Below are positions 1 through 5,378 of a stretch of 7,655 bases of DNA, piece by piece (position 1 is the stretch's first letter; each line of letters opens with the position of its first letter). The stretch is taken from positions 1 to 7,655 of the forward strand of contig RFKA01000021.1 in the NCBI GenBank assembly GCA_003694385.1, in the 5' to 3' direction. The stretch is from Candidatus Woesearchaeota archaeon. Its GTDB lineage: Archaea > Nanobdellota > Nanobdellia > Woesearchaeales > UBA525. The translations under genes and the position numbers were made by a program. The notes below the pieces were generated by a model. That model was given only the letters and a program-made list of their open reading frames with translations. It was not told the DNA's origin and made no database searches.

Positions 1-834
1 CACGAGTGCCGCTCCCGCGCCGTCCCCAAAGAGTGGGCTGTTCGCATCACTATAATCTGTTTCCCGCGAGAGTGTTTCGCTGCTCACGACGAGATAAGGG
101 TGTCGCTGGAGGAGGGCGCTCGCCGCGTCAAGGCCGTAGCCAAAGCCGGCGCACGCAGCGTGGAGGTCGAAACGCGTGCGTGTGCGTATGCCGAGGAGCT
201 CTTCAATCTGCTCCGCGACAGTCGCTCCTCGCCGTTCGACGATGATGCCGTTGAGGTCTGCGCCGGTGAGGCCGCGGCGAGCGAGGAGTTTATTGAGGGC
301 TTCCGCATCCGTGGAGGCGGTCGTTGCGTCATTGCATTCCCCGAGGAGCGTCGCGGCGTCCTCGCGCACAACCAGGTAGGTTCCTCCTCGCTGGGCTTGG
401 AGTTCTCGTGCGAGAGTAGTCGCGTGGCCCGCGGGGTCTGTGCGGGGCGTCGTCATGTCGATGGCATAGCAGTGCTTTTTCCCGTGGAGCGCGCGGTGGA
501 GCCGCGCAGCGTTGCTCGGGTAGGTCCCCGTCGCTACCGTCGTGCAGATCGTGCCGTCAATTGGCCCCGCGTAGCCCGCGTGCGCGAGCGCTTTCTGCGC
601 TGCGTGGTAGCCAAGCGAGGCATTGCTCTCGCCTTTCCCGGCGATGCGTCGCTCTTCAACGCCCATGAATTTCATGATTGCGGCGCGCGTCGGCGTAACG
701 GTTTTCTTGATTGAGCCGTCTGGAGCGTATTGGTGCTGGACGCCGCCGTGCCGCTCGTTCACAATCTCTATGATGTCCTCAATCGTCCTCACCGTTGCAG
801 GGAGGTGGCTTGCTAGTGCGAGAATTGCTGCCAT
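1..834 (-). CDS. FabH/KAS III-like condensing enzyme (thiolase superfamily), partial, with duplicated N-terminal half
   Basis: Translating the minus strand from the ATG at 834 gives 278 codons that stay open to the left edge, so the C-terminal half is missing. The family condenses an acyl-CoA with a malonyl or similar extender through a Cys-His-Asn triad. Visible family marks are the start MAAILALASHLP (like the FabH first strand), MGVEERRIA at 57-65 (FabH TGIxxR region), DLHAACAGFGYGL at 223-235 with the expected nucleophile Cys228, and SPLFGDGAGAALV at 266-278. Cys228 lies more than 100 residues later than in E. coli FabH (Cys112). Residues about 70-165 already look like a FabH N-terminal half, but Arg131 aligns where Cys should be; residues about 174-257 repeat that half with Cys. 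The triad His and Asn are outside the window. The ATG was chosen because a TATA-like box lies about 24 nt upstream; the frame stays open further upstream without an ATG. The substrate, and whether it makes fatty acids, polyketides or an HMG-CoA-like product, cannot be told. Confidence 0.85.
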   Translation of the reverse strand, partial: MAAILALASHLPATVRTIEDIIEIVNERHGGVQHQYAPDGSIKKTVTPTRAAIMKFMGVEERRIAGKGESNASLGYHAAQKALAHAGYAGPIDGTICTTVATGTYPSNAARLHRALHGKKHCYAIDMTTPRTDPAGHATTLARELQAQRGGTYLVVREDAATLLGECNDATTASTDAEALNKLLARRGLTGADLNGIIVERRGATVAEQIEELLGIRTRTRFDLHAACAGFGYGLDAASALLQRHPYLVVSSETLSRETDYSDANSPLFGDGAGAALV

Positions 835-853
835 GAGACGGAGGTTGTACGGG

Positions 854-861
854 TATTTATT
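854..861 (-). promoter_or_regulatory. TATA-like box for the FabH-like gene
   Basis: AATAAATA on the minus strand is centred about 24 nt before the ATG at 834. This is the spacing expected for an archaeal transcript beginning at or next to the start codon. It lies in the roughly 100-nt gap after the permease-methyltransferase stop, so the FabH-like gene probably has its own promoter. The same octamer occurs at 3148-3155. Confidence 0.55.
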
Positions 862-937
862 AGCCTTGGGATTGAGGGGGGAAGGCTGCAAAGGATTGGT
901 GCGCAGGATTACGAGTTCCTCGTTAGGTAACAGGTTT

Positions 938-2851
938 TTAGATATAGGGGACGCGGCTCTCCGTGCCGAGGCGTTTTTCTCCGTGAATGAGGAGGTAGTT
1001 CCAGAAGAGGCCGCGGACTTTCTCCACCTGGACGAGGAATCCCTCTTCGCGGAAGATGTTTTCGAGCTGTTTTGGGTCATCGATCCATTTCGGGTTGGGG
1101 AGGACGCGGAAGAAGTCGACGTACTCAACGAAGCAGATGCGGCCTTTATGCGGGAGGATGCGGGCGAGTTCGCGCAGGACTTTCTTGAGGTCTTGGACGT
1201 AGCTGAGCATGCCGACGCTAAAAACCACGTCGACTTCGCTCACCTGTGGGTGCACGCGGTTCACTTGGTGGGGGTCATGGATTGTGAAGACGTGCGTGAT
1301 GCCGCGTTTCTTGAGGCGCTTGTTGAGGATGCGGATGTTCTTCGCGCTGATATCCGTTGCCGTGACGCGCCCGTTTGGCCCGACGCGCTGTGCGAGCTGG
1401 AGCGTGAGCGTCCCCACCCCTGCACCGTAATCAAGGACGTGTTTCTGTTCGAGGTCCTCGAAGCGCTCGAGGATGCGCCGCCTGATGCGCTTGGGGAGGA
1501 AGAGGTTCTCGAGCCAGAGGCTGAGGTATGCGAAGAGGCTGTTGAAGCGAATGATTGCTTCGGGGTCGTAGTAGGCGGTGAGCATGAGGAAGACCGGGAT
1601 GCCAAGGAACACGAAGCTCACGATAAGGCGGAGCAGGTGGATCGCCTCAGGTGAGAGGAGCACCCAGCCAACAAGGAGTGCCATGAGTGCTGCAACGATG
1701 CTGAGGCCAAGGAGTGTGCCGAGAGGCGCGCGGAAAGGACGCTGTTCGTCCGGCTTTCTGAAGCGGAGGATGAGGAAGCTCACGACGACGCCGCCATAGA
1801 GGATGAGGACGAGCGGGATGAGGAGCTCGAGGAGTGTGCGGTAACGCGCGCTCCCTAAGATGATAAGGATGCTCGTCACGATTGTCTGGAAGATGATGGC
1901 GCGATGCGGCGTCTTGTGTCTTGGGTGGATGGCTGCGAGTTGGTGGATGAAGAGCCGGTCTTTCGCGAGGCTCATGATAAGGCGGGGGCTGCTCACAATC
2001 CAGCCTGCGACGGAGCCGATAATGCTGAGATAGACGAGGAGTGAGATGAGTGGAACGCTCTCTGGGCCGAAGTAGAGGCTGCTCAGGTCGGCGAGTGGCG
2101 TGGCGCTTGCGCCGAGGGCTTGCCAGCCATAGTTCGCGAGGCTCACGGTGACAAAGAGGATGCTCAGCACGGCGATGATGAGTGTGGCGACCCACATCGC
2201 CCTTGGCATCGTGCGCTCGGGGTCTTTCGTCTCCTCGGCGAGGAAGGTGGCGGTTTCCCACCCGAAGAACGTTTCCGCTATGAGGAACACGGTGAGGAAG
2301 ATCATGCTGGGTGGACTCGTGAAAAAGGGTGTGAGGTGCGAGAGAGAGAAAGTCCTGATGCCGGGAATCGTGAGCGCGAGGAGCGTGCCGAGCGTGATGA
2401 GACCGAAGCTCACAAGCATAAACGCACTCGTTTGCATGCCACGGTAAGCTATATAGTTGAAGATGAGCACGAAGAGGATGCTCGCGCCAATCTTAAAGGT
2501 GGGGGGCATGAGGGGGTTGAGGTACTGGACGGCACCGACGATGAGCATCGCGATGGTGATATTGGCTGCGACGAGCGTCATCCAGCCGAAGAGGAAGCTC
2601 CAGAAATGGCCGAAGGCTTGTTTCGTGTACTCGTAGATGCCACCGCTCTTCGGATACATACCAACGAGTTCTGCAAAGACGAGGCTGATGGCGAGGGCGA
2701 TGATGCTCATGATAACCCACGCGATGATGCTCGCGGGACCACTCACTGCCGCGCCAACCGCGGGGAGGAAGAAGATGCCTGTGCCCATCACGCTATTGAT
2801 GGTGATGATGAGGAGGACGGGGTAGGAGAGCGTCCGTTGCAGCTCGGCCAT
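938..2851 (-). CDS. APC-superfamily amino-acid/polyamine permease fused to a C-terminal SAM-dependent methyltransferase
   Basis: The 637-residue protein has two parts. Residues 1 to about 428 form an APC-type (LeuT-fold) secondary transporter with about 12 hydrophobic helices, roughly 11-33, 38-63, 84-110, 121-138, 144-163, 182-200, 219-238, 265-286, 316-333, 338-360, 378-399 and 404-427. GTGIFFLP at 23-30 is the unwound TM1 substrate motif, KSGGIYEYTKQAFG at 68-81 is the loop 2-3 signature, and FGWETATFLAEETKDPERTMP at 196-216 spans TM6 and the next loop. Residues about 432-637 are a class I methyltransferase: motif I VLDYGAGVG at 472-480, acidic D500 ending strand 2 (TATD), and DVVFSVGMLSYVQDLKKVLRELARIL at about 541-566 as the motif IV/V region. 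Both termini of this fold normally face the cytoplasm, so the enzyme should be cytosolic and membrane-tethered. The transported and methylated substrates are unknown. The ATG at 2851 fits a TATA-like box at 2877-2884. Single APC permeases are usually about 430-500 residues, so this is a true fusion and not a long tail. Confidence 0.93.
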   Translation of the reverse strand: MAELQRTLSYPVLLIITINSVMGTGIFFLPAVGAAVSGPASIIAWVIMSIIALAISLVFAELVGMYPKSGGIYEYTKQAFGHFWSFLFGWMTLVAANITIAMLIVGAVQYLNPLMPPTFKIGASILFVLIFNYIAYRGMQTSAFMLVSFGLITLGTLLALTIPGIRTFSLSHLTPFFTSPPSMIFLTVFLIAETFFGWETATFLAEETKDPERTMPRAMWVATLIIAVLSILFVTVSLANYGWQALGASATPLADLSSLYFGPESVPLISLLVYLSIIGSVAGWIVSSPRLIMSLAKDRLFIHQLAAIHPRHKTPHRAIIFQTIVTSILIILGSARYRTLLELLIPLVLILYGGVVVSFLILRFRKPDEQRPFRAPLGTLLGLSIVAALMALLVGWVLLSPEAIHLLRLIVSFVFLGIPVFLMLTAYYDPEAIIRFNSLFAYLSLWLENLFLPKRIRRRILERFEDLEQKHVLDYGAGVGTLTLQLAQRVGPNGRVTATDISAKNIRILNKRLKKRGITHVFTIHDPHQVNRVHPQVSEVDVVFSVGMLSYVQDLKKVLRELARILPHKGRICFVEYVDFFRVLPNPKWIDDPKQLENIFREEGFLVQVEKVRGLFWNYLLIHGEKRLGTESRVPYI

Positions 2852-2860
2852 CGCACCCTC

Positions 2861-3088
2861 TCAAAGCGTGCGGCGTTTTAAAATCGTTCGCTTGTGAGCT
2901 ATGGGGGGCTTTGTCTGGGATTGCTGGGATTTGAAGTCGAGAACCACTTCATCTCTCCCCGACATGAAGTCGCGCATGATACGCCAAGCCAAGATGAATG
3001 CGAGCAAGTACCCGAATGGCTGGTAGGGAAACCAAAAGAGGAAGTACAATACAAACGCGGCGTCGATGATGTTGAAATAACTCCACAT
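2861..3088 (-). CDS. Small two-helix membrane protein, paralogue of the 99-residue neighbour
   Basis: I do not recognise a family. The 75-residue product starts MWSYFNIIDAAFVLYF and has two hydrophobic stretches, about 7-20 and 26-38, joined by a tight FPYQPFG turn at 20-26, then a polar basic tail ending KRTILKRRTL. It matches the upstream 99-residue protein: both begin MW, share a [LI]-[LI]-D-[AY]-[AL]-x(2)-Y-F-like first helix, the turn P-[WY]-Q-P-[WF], and an aromatic/Arg end to the second helix. The ATG at 3088 was chosen by this alignment and by GAGGTG at 3099-3104, which is complementary to the archaeal 16S 3' end and 10 nt before the ATG. A longer reading frame upstream is low-complexity and has no support. 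It probably sits in the cell membrane as a helical hairpin with a basic cytoplasmic tail; this is inference. Confidence 0.75.
   Translation of the reverse strand: MWSYFNIIDAAFVLYFLFWFPYQPFGYLLAFILAWRIMRDFMSGRDEVVLDFKSQQSQTKPPIAHKRTILKRRTL
2877..2884 (-). promoter_or_regulatory. TATA-like box for the permease-methyltransferase gene
   Basis: TTTTAAAA is centred about 30 nt upstream of the ATG at 2851 and lies inside the last codons of the preceding 75-residue membrane protein gene (2861-3088). Transcription should start within a few nucleotides of the ATG. The genes are only 9 nt apart, so read-through from upstream is also possible. Confidence 0.5.
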
Positions 3089-3098
3089 GCGGTGGGTG

Positions 3099-3104
3099 CA
3101 CCTC
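3099..3104 (-). promoter_or_regulatory. Shine-Dalgarno-like site of the 75-residue membrane protein
   Basis: GAGGTG lies 10 nt before the ATG at 3088. The TATA-like box at 3148-3155 predicts a leader of roughly 38 nt here, so this gene probably uses ribosome binding through the leader, unlike its neighbours, whose transcripts seem leaderless. The site supports the internal ATG as the start. Confidence 0.5.
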
Positions 3105-3146
3105 TGGGCCTGAGCCTCGTGGTTTTCGAGAGAGGAGTTTGGAGGG

Positions 3147-3446
3147 CTATTTATTCCTTCCGGGTCGTTTACGGTAACCGGTTCCCCGCGGTCTCCCTTT
3201 TTGGAACTGCCGTTCGTGTGGCCCGCCATGGTGGGCGTGCCCGTCGCCTTTTGCGTGTGCGTGTTTACAATCGACGAGGTGGTAGACGGCTGTGTCGCTC
3301 CCGGGCAGCTTGCTCTTGAAGCGACGATAGACGATGAGTGCTGCGACGAGCCAACTCCAGGGCTGCCAGGGCGCGAAGAACGCGAAGTACACGATGAGTG
3401 CATAATCAAGGAGCTTGAAGAGCGTCCCGCTGTTGACTGGCCACAT
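3147..3446 (-). CDS. Small two-helix membrane protein with a His/Arg-rich tail, paralogue of the 75-residue neighbour
   Basis: I do not recognise a family. The 99-residue product begins MWPVNSGTLFKLLDYALIVY. It has two hydrophobic helices, about 9-24 and 30-41, separated by the turn APWQPW at 25-30, followed by RRFK and a soluble tail. The tail is histidine-rich (CKHAHAKGDGHAHHGGPH at 60-77) and then Arg/Lys-rich to the end (GRPRGTGYRKRPGRNK at 84-99). The His/Cys stretch could bind a metal ion and the basic end could bind nucleic acid or lipid head groups; both are guesses from composition. The hairpin part aligns with the next gene, so the pair looks like a tandem duplication whose tails then diverged. 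The ATG at 3446 has ATTATATA about 26 nt upstream and agrees with the MW start of the paralogue. An open extension further upstream crosses the terminator-like zone after S7 and is rejected. Confidence 0.75.
   Translation of the reverse strand: MWPVNSGTLFKLLDYALIVYFAFFAPWQPWSWLVAALIVYRRFKSKLPGSDTAVYHLVDCKHAHAKGDGHAHHGGPHERQFQKGRPRGTGYRKRPGRNK
3148..3155 (-). promoter_or_regulatory. TATA-like box overlapping the stop codon of the 99-residue gene
   Basis: AATAAATA overlaps the last codons of the upstream gene, whose end reads AAT AAA TAG with the stop at 3147-3149. The predicted start of transcription, near 3126, would give the 75-residue gene a leader of about 38 nt containing the GAGGTG site. 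Confidence 0.45.
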
Positions 3447-3468
3447 CTGCTCGGGGCTGCAGAGCGGG

Positions 3469-3476
3469 TATATAAT
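3469..3476 (-). promoter_or_regulatory. TATA-like box for the 99-residue membrane protein
   Basis: ATTATATA is centred about 26 nt before the ATG at 3446. It is one of the clearest TATA boxes in the window and has A-rich sequence (CAGAAAT) upstream, where the TFB-recognition element would be. It predicts a leaderless transcript. Confidence 0.6.
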
Positions 3477-3531
3477 ATTTCTGGGGGAAATTGTCCCTGA
3501 GGGTTTGGGAGATTGTTTTAGAGAGGGTCTT

Positions 3532-3606
3532 GGAGAAGAAAAGAGAGGTGGAAGATAAGCCTTGAAAAGAGAAGATTTCTTGAAAAGAGGAGAAGGTGCT
3601 GTTTTT
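3532..3606 (-). terminator. Pyrimidine/T-rich terminator zone after S7
   Basis: On the minus strand, starting about 20 nt after the S7 stop, the sequence is a long run of C and T with repeated TTTT tracts, including three CTCTTTTC motifs. Two are inside an 11-bp direct repeat, CTCTTTTCAAG (3579-3589 and 3561-3571), spaced 18 bp apart. Archaeal RNA polymerase terminates on T-rich tracts without needing a hairpin, so this is a credible terminator. No stem-loop was obvious. The rest of the 3447-3627 gap holds the next promoter and nothing else I can name. Confidence 0.6.
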
Positions 3607-3627
3607 AGGTGCTCATGACGAAGCCGA

Positions 3628-4230
3628 CTACCTGCTGCCGTCTGCCTGGCGCTCGAGCTCGAGTTTCTTCGCAATCGCGTTGCTCTGCGGGTTGAGGTTG
3701 AACGCGGCGAGAATCTCGTCGGCGAGGGCCGCGGCGGCGCTCTTCTTGCTCTTCACGCTCTTCTGGAACGCTCCCTGCGTCATCATTCTCAGCGCGATGT
3801 CGATGCGCCGCTGCGGAGCGCACTCAACAGCCTTGGGGTAGCGGGCGCCTCCGTACTCAATCGTGATAATCTCTTCGCGCGGTGCCGCGTTCTCGACGGC
3901 GCGGACGAGGACTTCAATGGGGTTTTTCTTCGTACGATTTTCAATGATGGTAAGCGCTTCATAGACGGTCTGGTACGCGCTCTGGCCTTTCCCTGTTACG
4001 TGGCCACTCGTGAATTTATGCTTCTTGCCCTTGTGGCCAGGAACCATGAGGCGGTTGATGAGGCGTTCGACGATGTGCAGTTTGCTCTTGTGGAAGCGGT
4101 AGCCTGCATAGCGCGCCCCCGTCTTCGGGACGATGATGGGCTTCACGCTGAGATAGCGTTCGAGGCCGGGATCCTTGATTTTGATGTCGTGGGATTCCCA
4201 GCGGCCAAAGACCTTGATTGCTTCAGTCAT
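3628..4230 (-). CDS. rps7: Archaeal 30S ribosomal protein S7 (uS7)
   Basis: The 200-residue product is a 30S subunit head protein that binds the 3' domain of 16S rRNA and helps nucleate assembly near the decoding and E-site region. Family features of the archaeal/eukaryotic type are the acidic-aromatic start, a conserved block around HIVERLINRLMVPGHKGKKHK (about 52-72), then QTVYEALTIIENRTKKNPIEVLV (about 87-109), AVENAAPREEIITIEYGGARYPKAVE (about 111-136), the QRRIDIALR helix (about 139-147), and an Ala/Lys-rich C-terminal region ending in the KLELERQADGSR tail. The length is usual for archaeal S7. The ATG at 4230 is supported by CTTTATAAAG centred about 28 nt upstream. In many archaea S7 sits beside S12 and elongation factor 1-alpha; none of these is in this window, so the gene appears to be transcribed separately. 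Confidence 0.97.
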   Translation of the reverse strand: MTEAIKVFGRWESHDIKIKDPGLERYLSVKPIIVPKTGARYAGYRFHKSKLHIVERLINRLMVPGHKGKKHKFTSGHVTGKGQSAYQTVYEALTIIENRTKKNPIEVLVRAVENAAPREEIITIEYGGARYPKAVECAPQRRIDIALRMMTQGAFQKSVKSKKSAAAALADEILAAFNLNPQSNAIAKKLELERQADGSR

Positions 4231-4254
4231 GTCTGGCGTGCGAATAACAAGCTC

Positions 4255-4262
4255 TTTATAAA
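4255..4262 (-). promoter_or_regulatory. TATA box for S7
   Basis: TTTATAAA, within the palindrome CTTTATAAAG, is centred about 28 nt before the S7 ATG at 4230. It lies in the 71-nt gap after the asparagine-synthase-family gene and predicts an almost leaderless S7 mRNA. Confidence 0.6.
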
Positions 4263-4301
4263 GTTATCTTAGGGTCCTTCTGTTGTTCTGAGTGCTCTGC
4301 G

Positions 4302-5348
4302 CTAATATTCTGCTCCGAGCGATTCTGCTCTGAGCGAGCGGATATAGGCGTCCTTGTGGGGAAAGCCCCGTCGCTTCGCGAGTTTCGTGAGCGCGTTATT
4401 GAGTCTGCTCCCGTATTGTGCGGCGCGCTTGGGGCGCCAGGCGATGCTGTGAGGCAAGCCGAGCGCTTCTGCCGCCTCGCGGAGCACGAGCTTCTTGTAA
4501 GGCCTGGTCACGACGATGTCGCCACGCGCTCTCCCCTCATAGGTTTTCTTGTGGGCCTTGGGGGTGCTATCATTGTAGGCTCTATTGTAGCGTCTATAGG
4601 TCTTCTTCGCGCTCATCTTCTGTTCTGCAGGTATGGCGAGCGCGAGCGCGATGAGTGCGGGGTCGAGAAAGGGGGTGTGGAGCTTGATGCCGAGCGCGTG
4701 CGCGATGGTAGTGTCGCGCAGCAGGTCTTGCTGCCACATCGCTTTGAGACCCCGGAGACACTCTGCTTGTAACGCTTCTTCTCCTTGTTGCTCCCAGACG
4801 CGCTCGTGCCGGTCATAGCCCGCAAAGAGTTCTTCGGCGCCGAGGCCTCCGAAGAAATGCGTGATGCCGAGTGCTTTGCCGCGCTGGATAGCCGCGACTG
4901 CGACGCCTCCGACGCCGAGGTTCACGACGGTGGCGAGGTCCTCGCCGAGCAGCAGCGCAGTCTCCCGCAGAACGGTTTCTGCCCCCGCGAGGTCGAGCAA
5001 CACCTCTTCATATTGGATATCCAATAGTTTTGCGGCTGCGCGCGCGGCCATGATATCCTCTGGCTCTTTCGCGTTGCCGTCACGAAAGCCGACGGTGATG
5101 GCGGTGAAGGGCACGCCCGCCTGCGCGAGGAGGAGCGCGATGATGCTGCAGTCGAGGCCCCCGCTGAAGAGAAGGCCGAGTGGCGCTCCGTGAGGCGGCG
5201 GGACGCGGTCAAGCACGGCGTTGCGGAGCGCGTCACCAACAGCAGTGACCGCGTCGGCAGGCGCGCGTCCGTGCTCGAGCGCTGCAACGCGCTGTTCCCA
5301 CTCGCCGCGCGAGACGAGCTTGCCTTCCTCAAGGAAGAGTTCGTTCAC
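4302..5348 (-). CDS. Asparagine-synthase-family protein without a glutaminase domain
   Basis: The 348-residue product matches the C-terminal synthetase domain of AsnB, which adenylates a carboxylate (aspartate in AsnB) and amidates it. The N-terminal Ntn glutaminase domain is absent, so it would need free ammonia or a partner, or acts on another substrate. The PP-loop is SGGLDCS at 62-68; the usual form is SGGLDSS, so one Ser is Cys. Other marks are GGLGAEELFAGYDRH at 167-181 (AsnB GEGxDExFGGY region), TPFLDP at 225-230, KKLVLREAAEALGLP at 285-299 and RPKRAAQYGS at 305-314. Between IPAEQKM and PYKKL, residues about 246-283 form a basic, tyrosine-rich insertion with KKTY twice. The start is GTG; it is 28 nt after the HerA-like stop and has a weak AGAAATAC box about 26 nt upstream, so it may be co-transcribed with the HerA-like gene or use its own weak promoter. 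Asparagine synthesis is plausible but not proven. Confidence 0.9.
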   Translation of the reverse strand: MNELFLEEGKLVSRGEWEQRVAALEHGRAPADAVTAVGDALRNAVLDRVPPPHGAPLGLLFSGGLDCSIIALLLAQAGVPFTAITVGFRDGNAKEPEDIMAARAAAKLLDIQYEEVLLDLAGAETVLRETALLLGEDLATVVNLGVGGVAVAAIQRGKALGITHFFGGLGAEELFAGYDRHERVWEQQGEEALQAECLRGLKAMWQQDLLRDTTIAHALGIKLHTPFLDPALIALALAIPAEQKMSAKKTYRRYNRAYNDSTPKAHKKTYEGRARGDIVVTRPYKKLVLREAAEALGLPHSIAWRPKRAAQYGSRLNNALTKLAKRRGFPHKDAYIRSLRAESLGAEY

Positions 5349-5370
5349 GAAAAAGAAGGGGTGCGGGCGA

Positions 5371-5378
5371 GTATTTCT
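5371..5378 (-). promoter_or_regulatory. Weak TATA-like box for the asparagine-synthase-family gene
   Basis: AGAAATAC, starting within the HerA-like stop codon TAG (5377-5379), is centred about 26 nt before the GTG at 5348. The spacing matches the stronger boxes of this window, but the sequence match is poor, so operon read-through is at least as likely. Confidence 0.25.

Noticed and set aside
100..714. Plus-strand open frame of 204 codons at the left edge
   Set aside because: The minus strand over the same bases encodes FabH motifs (HAACAGFGYGL, LFGDGAGA), so this is the antisense shadow.
835..937. N-terminal extension of the FabH-like protein into the gap after the permease fusion
   Set aside because: The frame stays open for about 30 codons but offers no ATG or GTG, only a TTG, and would run over the TATA-like box; FabH similarity begins right after the ATG at 834.
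623..1654. Plus-strand open frame of 343 codons spanning the FabH-like start and the methyltransferase domain
   Set aside because: It is antisense to two recognised domains and has no family motif.
2120..2881. Plus-strand open frame of 253 codons opposite the permease
   Set aside because: Its very acidic, His/Glu/Asp-rich sequence is the mirror of transmembrane codons on the other strand; the minus strand has the permease signatures.
3089..3409. Longer start for the 75-residue membrane protein (182 codons in the same frame)
   Set aside because: The added part is a Ser/Thr/Pro-rich read-through of the neighbouring gene in another frame. The paralogue alignment and the GAGGTG site favour the internal ATG.
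3447..3674. Longer start for the 99-residue membrane protein (175 codons in the same frame)
   Set aside because: The extension would run through the TATA box, the terminator-like pyrimidine zone and the end of the S7 gene.
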